This document shows positions 1-13,625 of a DNA stretch of 64,000 bases, piece after piece; position 1 is the first letter of the stretch, and the number at the start of each line of letters is the position of its first letter. A program made the translations under genes and the position numbers. Below the pieces are notes generated by a model. The model searched no databases. It saw only the letters and a program-made list of their open reading frames with translations, and was not told the origin of the DNA. The stretch comes from Synanceia verrucosa (Eukaryota > Chordata > Actinopteri > Perciformes > Synanceiidae). The stretch is from assembly GCA_029721515.1 (NCBI GenBank), contig CM056553.1, positions 2,865,001-2,929,000 of the forward strand. Direction: 5' to 3'.

Positions 1-510
1 ATAGACATGCAAACATTTTTATTTCGTTATATCTGTGTGCAAAGAGTAAAAACTACAAGAGGAGTGAGCTGCAGGCAGCGTTAGAACGTCGATCAGCACA
101 ACAGTAAAACAGTCCAGGTGTAAGCTGAGCTGCTGTGTGTCTTTGCAGCATCCAGACCATCCAAGCTGACATTTCAATAATGTTTGGTCCTCAGGGAGCG
201 ACTGGGCTGCAGCCTGAGGTCACCCAGTTACTAAGCAGGGCTGCTATGTGTCAGGTGGTCCAGCATACACAGAACACTATTTCATTTAATATTCAAGCTA
301 CGTCCTCGGTTTACCTCTACTGATGGAAATACAACTCTGTCCTGACAACATGGTGACTTCAGCGGTAATTCAAGGGACATTCAGGCTCCGGCACTGTCAT
401 CAACATTTCTCTTCTGTTTTTATCATAAGTGTAATAATTACATGAATAATTACTATGTGGTAAAGTGTTAAAGAGAAGAAGCATGACTATCCATAACACT
501 ATGTATTTAA
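1..510. other. Unassigned DNA, possible weak plus-strand exon
   Basis: No gene or repeat is recognised. A CTTTGCAG acceptor-like site precedes a stop-free stretch at about 147..250 that ends in TGTCAG/gtggtc. The donor is weak and the polypyrimidine tract is short, so this is noted only as a faint exon possibility. Confidence 0.3.
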
Positions 511-916
511 TATCTATCTATCTATCTATACATCCGTCTATCTATACATCCGTCTATCTATCTATCTATCTATCGATCCATACATCTATCTATCTATCCA
601 TCTATCTATCTATCGATCATACATCTATCTATCTATCTATCAATCTATCGATCGATCGATCTATCTATCTATCTATCTATCTATCTATACATCCGTCTAT
701 CTATACATCCGTCTATCTATACATGCGTCTATCTATCTATCTATCGATCCATACATCTATCTGTCTGTCTATCTATCTATCTATCTATCGATCCATACAT
801 CTATCTATGTCTATCTATCTATCTATCTATCTATCAATCTATCGATCGATCGATCGATCGATCGATCCATCTATCTATCTATCTGTCTATCTATCTATCT
901 ATCAATCCATACATCC

Positions 917-947
<31 letters not shown>

Positions 948-1071
948 CATCTATCTATCGATCCATCCATCCATCCATCCATCTATCTATCTATCGAGCC
1001 ATACATCTATCTATCATCTATCCATCTATCTATCCATCCATCCCTCTATCTATCCATCCATCTATCTATCC

Positions 1072-1103
<32 letters not shown>
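511..1103. repeat. Mosaic ATCT/ATCC/ATCG tetranucleotide microsatellite
   Basis: About 590 bp made almost entirely of TATC units, mixed with blocks of CATC, TCGA and ACATCCGTC variants. Variant blocks such as TACATCCGTC and CGATCCATACATC recur several times, which points to duplication of larger units as well as slippage. The long Tyr-Leu-Ser-Ile open frame across it is a composition artefact. Confidence 0.95.
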
Positions 1104-1640
1104 GTTTAGCTTTAAATAGAGAAGCAGTCTGTCAGGAAACAAACAGTCAGTAATAGATATTAGATATAATCGATGACAGTGATCAGTGGTAAATCACTGA
1201 TCCTACATAAAGTCACGGTCACTGTAATCATTTTTTTGTCAGATATTTAAATCTGGAGATGACAGTCAAACTTCCTCTTTTCATGACGTCTTCTTCTCAT
1301 ATTAAACGGCATCGATGCAAAAACCAACATTAGCTCCAGACTCACTTCCTGCTCCCACTGGGACGTGTTCAGCGACGGAGGTCCTAAAAATGAATCAATT
1401 TCCATTTCTCTCATCCTGAAAGGAGAGGAGCGCTCTGATTTATGGTGGTGTTTAATTCATCGACATGGAACTAAGGAATCACATTACTTGGTCGGCTGAT
1501 CTGGTGAAAGGCTGCAGGGAAAATACTGTATGGAGATAATCTGAATGGTTCAGCTATTAATTCATCCTGTTTGCTGGTGTTTTCGCTCATTCAGCCGTTT
1601 CCCTACCAGCAGGCCGATCTTGACCTCTGCTCGTCTTACT
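1104..1640. other. Unassigned AT-rich DNA
   Basis: No gene or repeat family recognised. It holds a short palindrome, CAGATATTTAAATCTG, near 1240. Confidence 0.4.
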
Positions 1641-2094
1641 CTAACTCTCTGAGTGCCGTTAACCTATTTGGAAGTCATTTAAAATCCAACGTTTGAGTGC
1701 TATTGATGTAAAAATATGTCAAAGTTGTTTTTCTGCAGAGGGTCGCCGATCGTGGCCGCTGTGAGTAATGTCAGAGCATAAAGAGACGGTATACACCACA
1801 GATATCAAAACAGGAAGTGGAGACGATCGAGATTAGAGAGCAAAACAAACAGAATCTGGACAAAAAGTGGTGATTTTGGTGAAAGTGTCCTCTACTCTAC
1901 CTCTGATAAAACAAGAATGGAACAAGGTAAAAACAAACATTTTTTTCATGATGAAACAGAGAGTCTCTTCTTTCATTTGAGCTATTCAGTGTTTTCAGAG
2001 ACATAGTACAAAATATTCTGTGGGTCTAGAAATATGACTCAGAATGGGCAAAAACGCTGGAACAAGACACTTTCGGTTTTATGGAACTCAAAGA
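1641..2094 (+). mobile_element. TTAA-MITE copy 1 (piggyBac-like, double-ended left end)
   Basis: It starts CTAACTCTCTGAGTGCC and carries a second GAGTGC module about 50 bp further in. It then shares the family core with the other copies: the run AGGAAGTGGAGACGATCGAG, the segment TCTACCTCTGATAAAACAAG, and the GGGCAAAAACGCTGGAACAAG end. The right terminus is decayed, ending near GGAACTCAAAGAG, and the flanking TTAA is mutated. It is non-autonomous, with no transposase frame. Assignment to piggyBac rests on the TTAA duplications of better-preserved copies and is inferred. Confidence 0.75.
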
Positions 2095-2324
2095 GATCTT
2101 CTATGTTATTGTGTTTGCCTCATAATAACATGGAAATAAAAATGTGACTGAAATAATGGAAACATGATGAATTATTTTTAATATTAAAGTAGAATGCAGT
2201 CTCATCAACGGGCTTGTCAGAAGGGTTTAAGGTACAAAGTGTAGGATCTGATCAGAAACATTAAAACATCAAAAAAACCTGACAGACGTTATCAAAAGAA
2301 TGAGGTGTAGATGTCTACCAGCTC
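2095..2324. other. Unassigned DNA between two transposon remnants
   Basis: AT-rich, with nothing recognised. The left end of the decayed Tc1 element may extend into it. Confidence 0.35.
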
Positions 2325-2998
2325 GCCCCTTTTACCTTCAGAGCCGCCTTATGTCAGACTTTCAACCAGGTGTTGGAAACATTCCTCACAGATTTTGCTC
2401 CATATTGACATGACAGCATCACTCAGTTGATGCAGATTTGTCGGCTGCTCATCCATGATGAGAATCTCTGTTCCTCCACATCCCAAAGGATCGATTGGAT
2501 TGAGATCTGGTGACTGTTGAGGTCATTGGAGTCCAGGTGAACTATCTGACATGTTCTAGAAACCAGTTTGAGATGATCTGAGCTTTGTGACATGGAGCAT
2601 TATCCTGCAGGAAGTAGCCCTCAGAAGATGGTCCACTGCTCTCGTCTGTCTTCTTCAAGGCTCCAGTGTTGTTCTTCACAGGTGATATTCTGCATTCCTT
2701 GGTTGAACCAGTGGTTATTTGAGTTCCTGTTGCCTTTCTATCATCTCCACCCAGTCTGACCAGTCTCCTGTGACCTCTCACTGGATAGTTCCTCTTTTCT
2801 GGATCATTCTCTGTAAACTCTCGGGATGGTTGGAGTGAACATCCCAGTAGATCAGCAGTTTCAACCATGCCACATTCAAAGTCACTTTAATCCACTTTCT
2901 TTCTCAAATTCAGCAAGTTGTCTTGACCACACCTACATGCCTGAATGCAGTGATTTGCAGCCGTGTGATTGGCTATTAGCTATTTTTTACAAAGGTGT
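2325..2998 (-). pseudogene. Decayed Tc1-like transposon with internally deleted transposase
   Basis: Read on the minus strand, the segment 2542..2868 encodes an N-terminal piece with ETADLLG, the DDRKATGTQITT region, and then FLQDNAPCHKAQ followed by ISNWFLEH, a Tc1/mariner transposase signature that contains the second catalytic Asp. Further down, the DNA still shows SPDLNPI and the C-terminal region that follows it, but shifted in frame. The part that should carry the first catalytic Asp is missing, so the copy has a large internal deletion as well as frameshifts. DNA beyond the N-terminus, to about 2998, still resembles the 5' non-coding part of this element family. Terminal inverted repeats were not found. 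It is an inactive fossil; the assignment to the IS630-Tc1-mariner group is firm, the exact family is from memory. Confidence 0.8.
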
Positions 2999-4536
2999 CA
3001 ATCCGTTAACTCAAACTTACAACACGGTTCCTCCACTGAGACATTTGTCTGTTGACTCAGATGCTCTTCCAGGCTTCGTGTTGTTTGTAACTCTACCTGC
3101 TAGCAGCCGCCGCTGCGCTCCTCATGTGGCCTCCTGTGAGTTTATGACAGAATTTACGAGATGATCTGGCGTCGAAGCCGGGCTCTCATGGTTACATCAC
3201 AGCCTCAGGTGCTTATGAAAGTGTCAGGTATTAGCAGACACTTTAAATAGCTCTTATTTATTCACGTCCTCCTCACACAGCGACCTCTCAAAGACCATCC
3301 TGTGATGTTTGGCATTTAGCGTCTGTGTTCACACTCGGAGGGGTGTGGTTACTGATGCTGATGGATGACACGTCACGCACAGACACCTGTTACAAATTAA
3401 AGTGAAAACAAAATGTGCAACTTGATATATTGAGCGGCGCTGTGCCAGCTGTCCTTTATTACATACAGGAAAAAAATGGCTTTTCATTTCACCAGCTCAA
3501 CACTTCAGCGGCTCTTTGCACTAATTACTTTCTCCCTTGTTCTCAGTTTGACGATCTGTTGCTGCTGCATTAGCCTGACACGTAGACACCTTTTGGCTCT
3601 TTGTGTCCATGACTGGACAGATGTGCCGCCAGACATCAAACAGCTCAACATGAGCCTCCAACCTGCCCAGCTGACATAAAAATATCCAGTGTTTGGCTTC
3701 ATATTAAAGTTCATCTTCTGTGCTGCTTATCCTGCTCAGGATCAATCAAGATCAATGAATCACACCTGACACAGATAATAAACTATAAAAACTAAATAAT
3801 GACTTGTTTTATCAATATTCATTCCCAAATAAAAAAACAAACAAAAAAACGACTCCCTTTCATCCAATTCAAATACTTTAATTTGCCGTATTGTGCTAAT
3901 TTGTGGTCAAATGAGCCGCTCGTCATTTTCCAGTGCGCAAATGATCGAGCATTTACGGTAATCACTGTGAACCTGCTCGGAGGCTTCCACTAAACTTTAC
4001 TTTACTAAGAACATCATTTATTAAACTTGTCTGATAAAGTAAATGTCCCTGGCATTTTTTCTGTATTTTACTGTAAATATAAGTGACAATGTTTCTAAAT
4101 TAATGGCTATATTGCCTTCCAAAACACAATAACAAAACCTGCTATCTTTAAAGATGGATTTTTGCCATAAGTTCTGCATGAAACTGTTATTGTTGAACTT
4201 AATACATGTTGGATTATTACCGAAAATATGATGACATATTTGGCCGTCATTTCAGCACTCGTGAATGATAAGCGGCTCATTTACGCAACTTACAGCAAAT
4301 GAAAATATTATATTATTAATATATGGACGAAACACCAGAATCGTCCTTCAAGCGTTTTAGCCGTTTTTTCCATTTTCCATTTGTGCACAAAATCAGAAAT
4401 AGAAAAATTAGTCGTTATCCATTTTTTCCTTTTGGTTTTGGGAACGAATATTGAGAAAATAGTTTTGAAAAACGAATGAATGAATGATGCATGGGTTCTT
4501 GGTGTTCCTTAAATTTACACATAATCACACACATAC
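2999..4536. other. Unassigned, partly low-complexity DNA
   Basis: Contains a run of A-rich motifs near 3822..3850 and a TTTTTCCATTTTCC-rich block at 4360..4440 that looks like an old repeat. Short open frames here have no splice context or family likeness. No gene is supported. Confidence 0.35.
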
Positions 4537-4707
4537 CTGGGTGCAGTTTAGGCTTGCAGAGCTATAGATAACCATTCTTATATCCAGGCTTGAAGTGGGA
4601 TTTGACAGGAGAGTATTGAGCTGCATGTAGTAAAGGCCATCATTGGGTTTGTCCTGCAGTACGATGAAGATATTTTGATCCTTCAGAGCCTCCCTGATGT
4701 TCAGTGG
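4537..4707 (-). CDS. Probable internal coding exon of an unidentified host gene
   Basis: On the minus strand a pyrimidine-rich acceptor (TTTTCCTTCTTTCACACATATTCAG; written here in parts: TTTTCCTTCTTTC then ACACATATTCAG) leads into a stop-free 171-nt segment that ends CCCAG/GTATGTGTGTG, a good donor. That makes exactly 57 codons, phase 0 on both sides. The peptide starts PLNIREALKDQ, continues IFIVLQDKPNDGLYYMQL and ends SSASLNCTQ. Its mixed residue composition, without low-complexity bias, is unlike the chance frames around it, and it matches none of the repeat families in the window. I do not recognise the protein. The N-x-T motif (NCT) near the end would fit an extracellular or luminal segment, but that is inference. 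No partner exon was found nearby with equal quality; the closest minus-strand candidates are at 46-48 kb. Confidence 0.5.
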
Positions 4708-7531
<2,824 letters not shown>

Positions 7532-8490
7532 ACAGATTACTGACCCAGTTTTTTCTGATCCAATCCCGATACCTGGGCTGAGCGTATCGGTCCATACCCG
7601 ATACCGATCCGATACTACATAAACATAAAAGCTAGACATAAACATTTAGCTTTGTTAAAAAAAAGGTAACAAATGAACACAGATATAAATGTACTTAATT
7701 TATTTATGAACAAATAACAAAGTGTACATGAGCAGCAAAAAGAAATCAATAACACTTCCATGTAAAGTGCACTGCAAACAGATATTTTCAAATGTAATAT
7801 CAAATATAGCATGTTGCTGTGTGTTTGCTTATCACTAGCTGCTGTGTGCTCTGCATTAGGGCTGCTCCATTATGGAAAAAAGTTACACAATGCATTTCTT
7901 CATCATTTCTCTGTGTGAAAAAACAACACTGCATATGGTGTTTGATATGAAATATAAACAGTAATATTAGTAACATCCTGTTTTTAAAGCTAGACGCAGA
8001 AACAGAACTTTTTTATTATTGTTCTGAATTATTTGGAGGTTTCAGTGCTTCTCCTGATTAAAGTGAATATATAAAGACATAATAGACAGTAGTAAAAGAC
8101 AGAAGCATTGCATAAACAGTCAGAGTTCAGTTTCAATAGTCAGTGCTTATAGCAGACACACCCCTCTTATGTAGTACTGTCCATAGTTGTTTACGCTGCT
8201 CTGTTGACTTGATTTGATTCAACAATAGACACTAATCTTGTTAAGATGAACACTGTGTCCACAGTTTGGACACATTTTGTGACAGAGGACAAGGACTGAT
8301 CGGCGGGGATGCGGTGATTGTGAGGGGTAGTGGAGGGTAGAGGGTTTGCGGTGATCACGCAGAGTAGCGGGATTGTGGCGGGGGGAGCGGATTGGCTGGA
8401 TCAGTTTGCTGGATCGTCCTCATTCATCAGATATCTGATCCAGCTAATTAGTCAATATCCGATATTCGATCCCGGTATGGTGCATCTCTG
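7532..8490 (+). mobile_element. hAT-type non-autonomous element, copy 1
   Basis: The left end (ACAGATTACTGACCCAG) is a decayed version of the AGAGATGCACTGATCCAG end seen at 39411. The subterminal CCGATACCTGGGCTGAGCG and GATACCGATCC repeats, and the right end CGGTATGGTGCATCTCT, define the family. The interior is nearly identical over long runs to the copy at 39410..40735, for example the segment beginning AACATTTAGCTTTGTT, indicating recent common origin. No transposase frame is present. The hAT assignment rests on the terminus and on the probable 8-bp duplication around the second copy. Confidence 0.75.
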
Positions 8491-9060
8491 AATAAAATAC
8501 GCAGTTTGGGGTGAAATTACATATATTTAGTAAACTGTGTCTGTAAATTAAAATCTTAAAATATCAAAAGCGGCAAGTCTCCTGTGTTCTGTTTGACCCG
8601 TCCATCCCAGTCTGAGCAGTTCAGCTGAAATACAGACATATTCAGATATACATTGCTTTCTATAATTACAGCTTGTAAAGTTGTAAATTACAACAGCTCG
8701 TAAATTTGTATACTTATTTTTATGCTTATTTTTGTATTTACAGTCTAGATTTATATACTTCTGTCAGACTTATTTCTCATTTTTATATTTATTTTATCCT
8801 TGTAAACTGAAAAGGAAGGAGCTCTACTATTTCTTTGTACAACATGTACTATTCTATTCTATTGTATTCTATTCATGTGCTAATAGGGACACTAAATGTA
8901 TGAGTTTATTAATGAACCTCAAAATGAGAAAAACATTATTAATGCAGAGAATATCTATGATTTATATTAAATATTTATTTTTTATTTATAAATATTTATA
9001 TATGATGGGAGCTGAACGGAGAAATGATGAAGGTGTGTCTGAATCATTTTAAATAGTTCA
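8491..9060. other. AT-rich unassigned DNA
   Basis: Highly AT-rich with TATTCTATTCTATTG-type short runs near 8850. The open frame 8732..9052 is compositional. Confidence 0.35.
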
Positions 9061-9640
9061 TTTTTTTTTCTCCTCCATCTTCATCTGAAGTGTGTTTCTG
9101 TCCTTAAATGTCTATCTTTGAGAGGACCAGTTCAAGGTAACTGTGACCCTGACAGTGAAGGTTATTTTTGGGAAGTGACTTTAGGTTTTGTCCCTTCTCT
9201 AGATGTGAAGGTGTTAACTTGGAGGTATGTAGATGCTAAAATGTGTTGTGTGTTTTTTTGGAGGAGAAATGTTCCTCCCATCATCCTGTCCTTCATCTCC
9301 TCCTCCTCTTCCACCTGCTTTGCTTCCTTCTTTCTCATTATCTCTGTTAACTTCAGTCCTTCTCCTCTTCCTCCTCATTATAATCTCATCTCTATTCTTC
9401 TTCTCTGCTCTTCCTCCTCCTCTTGTCCCCTTCCCCAGAACCTCCTTCTTCACCTTGTCCACCTCTTCCTGTTTTCTTATCTCCTCTTTTCTATCTCTCC
9501 TCCACCTTTAGCTTTCAGAACCTCCTCCTCGTCCTTTCTTTCCCTCCTGCCACTCTCTGTCTCCCTTGTTATCATCACCATCATCCTCATGTTCTTCATT
9601 ATATCTCTTTCTCTGTTTCACACAAACGTGTCGCCTTTTC
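9061..9640. repeat. Polypyrimidine tract, TCC/CTT-rich
   Basis: A strongly strand-asymmetric block dominated by C and T on the plus strand, with many TCCTCCTCC and CTTCTTC runs. It explains the long Ser/Leu/Phe-rich open frames in all three plus frames and the Arg/Glu/Gly-rich antisense frame. No splice or start context supports a gene. Confidence 0.7.
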
Positions 9641-10629
9641 AAATGTCCTCATTTACAAGCTGCCTCGTTGACGACGCTCTAATTCCTGATGAAGAGGAGA
9701 AAAGTTCCTTCATGCAAACTCCTCTTTCTAATCACGTTTTGTTCCACCTTCTCATCTCTCTGACACGTATCAATCCCAATAATATTAACACCAGTTGTCA
9801 AGTATTGTTTGCAATAAGTAAAAAACAAAATGTAAAACTCAGGATGGAGATAATCCTAATTATTAATGTTAGATCATGGCCATAATTAACATAAAAGATG
9901 CACCAAGTGTTGGTGCTAAGCTCTTTTCCTGCATCAGTACTGAAGCAAAAAGCTCCGCCACAAGACGTTTTCAGGACTATATTTAGTCCGGCACATTACC
10001 AGTGACCTATGAAACATTGCAAACATCAGTCATTTTTATGATGGAGAAAAACACCCTACAACCACGGTGTTTGCAGCCTCTGCAGCGAGCTGTGAGAGCG
10101 CCGGTGTCGCAAATCTTATTCACTCGAGTGTCCTTCGATTGGAGCTCTAAACATTAAAAACGACCAGGAATGGGAGTTGAGTCGTCATGCACCAGCAGCG
10201 ATGAACCATCCCACTGTCTCTATATTTACTCTGGCACCCTCTCTATCTTTAGGCCAGCGATTTTCAAGCCTCCATGAGCAGGACTGCAGATCTTGGATCG
10301 CCAGGATCACCTCATGTGTGGCGTAAAAGCTATCCTAAAAAAAACACAGGACACCCTTCACCTTGCTGTTTGATTTCCACTGAGATGAAGCAAAATCACT
10401 TTCTGTGGAAAGTAGGACATAGGAGTTTGAGTTGATCTGTCTGTCAGGCTGATGGAGAATAAAAAGAATAAAAATACATTAGAAACTATGAGAGACTATG
10501 AGTTGCTACTGGGTCATCAAGCTGGAAGACGTCTGCTCGACTTGAAAAAGATTTGACATAATCTATTTATCACTTATGAAGACTGTGACAGGTTTAGTTC
10601 AGAGTCATGTAGAGGTTCAACAGTGGCAT
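9641..10629. other. Unassigned DNA
   Basis: Nothing recognised. A slightly GC-richer patch lies at 10060..10120 without an open frame. Confidence 0.35.
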
Positions 10630-11235
10630 CATTAGGCTGAAGCCACCCCTAAAATATTCCAAAACCCCCCTAAATAATATGCTCTTCTTTACCAAAAAGT
10701 GCCCACAAATTCAATACAAAGTGATTAGAATATAAGTTTAAATAAAGAATCATTATATTGCATAAGGCAGCACGGTGGTGTAGTGGTTAGCACTGTCGCC
10801 TCACAGCAAGAAGGTACTGAGTTTGAATCCCAGCCAGGGGCCTTTCTGTGTGGAGTTTGCATGTTCTCCTCATGTCTGTGTGGGTTCTCTCTGGTACTCC
10901 AGCTTCCTCCCACCATCCAAAAACATGCATGGGGATTAGGTTAATTGGTTAATTTAAATTGACTGTAGGTGTGAATGTGAGTGTGAGTGGTTGTCTGTCT
11001 CTATGTGTCCTGTGATGAACTGGAGACTTGTCCAGGGTGTATCCTGTCTTTCACCCTAAGACAGCTGGGATAGGCTCCAGCCCCCCCCCATGAGGATAAG
11101 CGGTAGATAATGTATGGATGGATAACATTGCATAATTCATAAATCACTTGCTCAGTCCCAGCTTGTTGAAAAACATGCACAAAAATGCCCTTAGAGGTAA
11201 AAATGCTTAAGTGGTGAGAACTCCCTGTAAGTATA
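10630..11235. repeat. Old interspersed repeat, copy A, split by a SINE
   Basis: The flanks of the SINE (10630..10765 and 11127..11235) match the continuous stretch 15845..16110: both contain CTAAAATATTC, AAAAAGTGCC, ATAAGTTTAAATAAAGAATC, ATTGCATAATTCATAAATCAC, a GTTGAA(A/G)AACATGC motif and GCTTAAGTGGTGAGAA. The family is not recognised. Copy B gives the empty site for the SINE insertion. Confidence 0.7.
10766..11126 (+). mobile_element. tRNA-derived SINE with target-site duplications
   Basis: The 5' head GGCAGCACGGTGGTGTAGTG, with GTTAGCACTG, is a pol III A-box region. GAGTTTGAATCCC about 40 nt later is a B-box. The body continues with the widespread fish motifs GTGTGGAGTTTGCATG and TCCAGGGTGTATCCTG, and ends GATAAGCGGTAGATAATG with an ATGGATGGAT tail. 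A 9-bp direct repeat, ATTGCATAA, flanks it at 10757..10765 and 11127..11135. The paralogous unoccupied site at about 16000..16010 confirms both edges. Apparently full length. Confidence 0.9.
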
Positions 11236-11251
11236 GTATAGTACGATCGGT

Positions 11252-11308
11252 ATGCTGGATCGTCATTCATCAGATATCCGATCCCGGTATCGGATGGGTG
11301 CATCTCTA
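11252..11308 (+). mobile_element. hAT-type element, right-end fragment
   Basis: GCTGGATCGTC, TTCATCAGATATCCGATCCC and GGGTGCATCTCTA match the right ends of the elements at 7532 and 39410. Only about 57 bp remain, so it is a truncated third copy. Confidence 0.75.
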
Positions 11309-11429
11309 CTTAAAACCTGGTAGCGCCCCCGCCGTTCAATCGTCATGAATCATCATCATTACATTTCTGGTGGAAATATTACTCCTACTATTACTATTAC
11401 TATTATCTTCTCTGCAAATACATGTGTTT

Positions 11430-11566
11430 TTATATTTTTATATCACATTTTATATCTGTTATATCTTTATTTTTTTATTTCTTATTTATGTTTGCCTTCA
11501 AGCCGAGAGACTCTACAAAATTTCATCATACACGCATAATGACAATAAAGGCTCTTGAATCTTGAA
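11430..11566 (+). mobile_element. LINE-type 3' tail
   Basis: Ends TTCATCATACACGCATAATG followed by ACAATAAAGGCTCTTGAATC, an AATAAAG-containing tail typical of 5'-truncated fish non-LTR insertions. The family is uncertain. Confidence 0.5.
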
Positions 11567-12631
11567 AGGCGATTTCATTTTGTGAAACTGTGAAAAGGGA
11601 CGTATAAGTGTCATGCATCAGAGTGTGATTACTGTCCTTAGATCAGGACCTTTCTAATAAAACAGTTTCAAGTAATCTAAAGCTAGTTGGTAAAAGCAAT
11701 GACAGAGCCAAAAAAAGACTTTAAAAGAGAGGGATGAAGGACACATTTCACACATTTCTTCCCTTCCCTGTATGGAGAAGAGCTCTGTAGTGTCATTTGC
11801 TGGTTTGGATTTGCACATATACATAAAGTAAAAGCCAGACGATAGACAAATGTACCCGAACCCATCGCTAAAAACCTCAGAGACAAACAGCAGAGGCACA
11901 GATGTGCGAGGTACGTCTAGGTTGATAAAGAGCAAATGATACGTAAAGAACAGATGTGCAAAATACAGCTAAAAGCTTCATGTGCAGATTAACCAGATTT
12001 ATGTGATCTTTGAAACCTGGGTGCCCAAACTTAAGCTTAAGACCAAGCTCAAGCAACTTGATGCTAAAGGAGGAGATCTGAACTCCAGTCTAAGGAGGGG
12101 TGACTCCATACTTCACTACATGGATGAGTATGTGTGCTTTCACATGATGAAGCATTGTGATTTCCCACTGTGGTGTGTACATTGACTAATTTATCAGCAG
12201 CAGCTCCAGGTAGGATTATTGATTACTCAGCTCTCCTGTACCTTTGCTTTCTCTGTAGATTTATATCTATCTGACCACTTTCAGGAGAAACAAATGAGAT
12301 CCATGGCTGTGAATTAAATAAACAGATAAACGTGTCAGCGGTGAGATCCTAACCCATGACTTGACCTGAAGTCCTGTTTTATGCAGATTAAAGCTGAGTC
12401 TGGTGCTGTAAATCACAGAGCTGTCACTGTTCTGGCAACTTTGTCTCTTCAAAGCAATTATTAGACCAGTGTAGCACTTTAATAATGAAACAAGACTCAT
12501 TCTTCTGATATTAAACCTCCAGAGGTTTAATCATCAGCACTCTCAATACTTATATGGATGTGTTGAAAGAATGCTGCAATTCTCTCATAATATACATAAT
12601 GTAATGTGCAATATTCTAATATAGATATACT
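11567..12631. other. Unassigned DNA
   Basis: No supported gene. Overlapping short frames at 11654..11935 and 12267..12500 have no splice or domain support. Confidence 0.35.
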
Positions 12632-12872
12632 CAGGGTTCCCAAGAGTCCTGGAAATCCTGGAAAACTTGGAAAATGGTTGACTAAATTTCCAAAATAAGA
12701 AAAAATATTATTTATCCTCTCCATACCTTGTGAGCAAAAGCATTTAAAAAAAAAAAAGAATTACCTTTAACCATCAATAATTTTCCAGGCTAACTTAACC
12801 GTTTCCATGTTTTCCATGACTGGAAAATTGGTCAGTCATTTTCCAGATTTTCCAGGAAGTGTGTGAACCCTG
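12632..12872 (+). mobile_element. CAGGGTTC-ended MITE with 5-bp duplication ATACT
   Basis: Starts CAGGGTTCCCAAGAGTCCTG and ends TGTGTGAACCCTG, an inverted pair. The interior repeats TGGAAA/TTTCCA motifs (CCTGGAAATCCTGGAAAAC at left, TTTTCCAGGAAG at right). The 5-mer ATACT occurs immediately outside both ends (12627..12631 and 12873..12877). A 12-A run sits at the centre. Non-autonomous. CAGGG ends suggest a hAT-like group, but a hAT would normally give 8 bp. Confidence 0.75.
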
Positions 12873-13203
12873 ATACTGTTTCTTATCTATTCATGTGCAG
12901 TTTTTGCTTCTTTTAATTCATACTTTTTGATGCTGGGTCTACCAGTATGAGAGTTTCTGCACAGATGTTTTGAGATGCATGAGAGAAAAATGTTATAACC
13001 AGGGTGAACTATTCTTTTAAGTAAAGAATTAAACTAGAATAGTGACTGTGGTCTTGATGCAGCAGATGTTTGGCTCAACAGCTGCAGAGAATCCTTCAGT
13101 ATTTAATGCTGTTAATTCAGCAGGACTCATCGTCTCTGTCCAGGCTGATGGTGTTTCCCCCTGTTTACACTCAACACTGTGATGAGACTGCAGTCACATC
13201 TGC

Positions 13204-13206
<3 letters not shown>
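12873..13206. other. Unassigned DNA
   Basis: Nothing recognised before the CA array. Confidence 0.35.

Positions 13207-13249
<43 letters not shown>
13207..13249. repeat. (CA)n microsatellite
   Basis: 43 bp of uninterrupted CA. Confidence 0.97.
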
Positions 13250-13252
<3 letters not shown>

Positions 13253-13592
13253 CATCTGTGACATCACGTTAACTCACATAACAAAGCGTAGTAAATCAAT
13301 CCTATGTGTGTGTATTGATCAACCCAGATTGGTCAACAATGTCCAACATGTATGGATGTAAACACACACTCAAAACAATATGTGCAGATATATGATGCAT
13401 GTGTGAAACACACCAAACAATGCATGTTTCCATGCTCAGGTCAGCTGCATCCATCCTTCTGCCACATGCTGACACAGAGGCCTAGCATGCATTATGTAGG
13501 ACTGAAGTGTGTGTGAGCGTTTCATCCTCCACCGAACACACACCAGGAAGTGAGACAAAAGAGTTAGCAATCGTGAAAAGTGAAAGATAACA

Positions 13593-13625
13593 ATGGCAGG
13601 AAGTGGAAGAGCTGCATCAGCACAG
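13593..13625 (+). CDS. Candidate first coding exon of a small two-exon gene
   Basis: ATG in a fair initiation context (AACAATGG) opens 11 codons, MAGSGRAASAQ, that end exactly at CACAG/GTAAATATC, a good donor, in phase 0. An ETS-like ACCAGGAAGTG lies about 50 nt upstream at 13543..13553. The next good acceptor in phase is at 13808. The peptide is not recognised. Eleven stop-free codons have little statistical weight, so the case rests on the start, donor, acceptor and phase agreeing. Confidence 0.25.

Noticed and set aside
465..1109. 214-codon open frame rich in Ser-Ile-Tyr-Leu
   Set aside because: Lies wholly in the ATCT microsatellite; TATC units have no stops in this frame.
9118..9885. 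255-codon Ser/Leu-rich open frame
   Set aside because: Polypyrimidine tract open in several frames; no splice sites, no conserved motif, and no ordinary ATG at the stated start.
10766..10850. tRNA-like A and B boxes suggesting a tRNA gene
   Set aside because: They are the head of a SINE with a long body, tail and target duplications; the same applies to 40600..40669.
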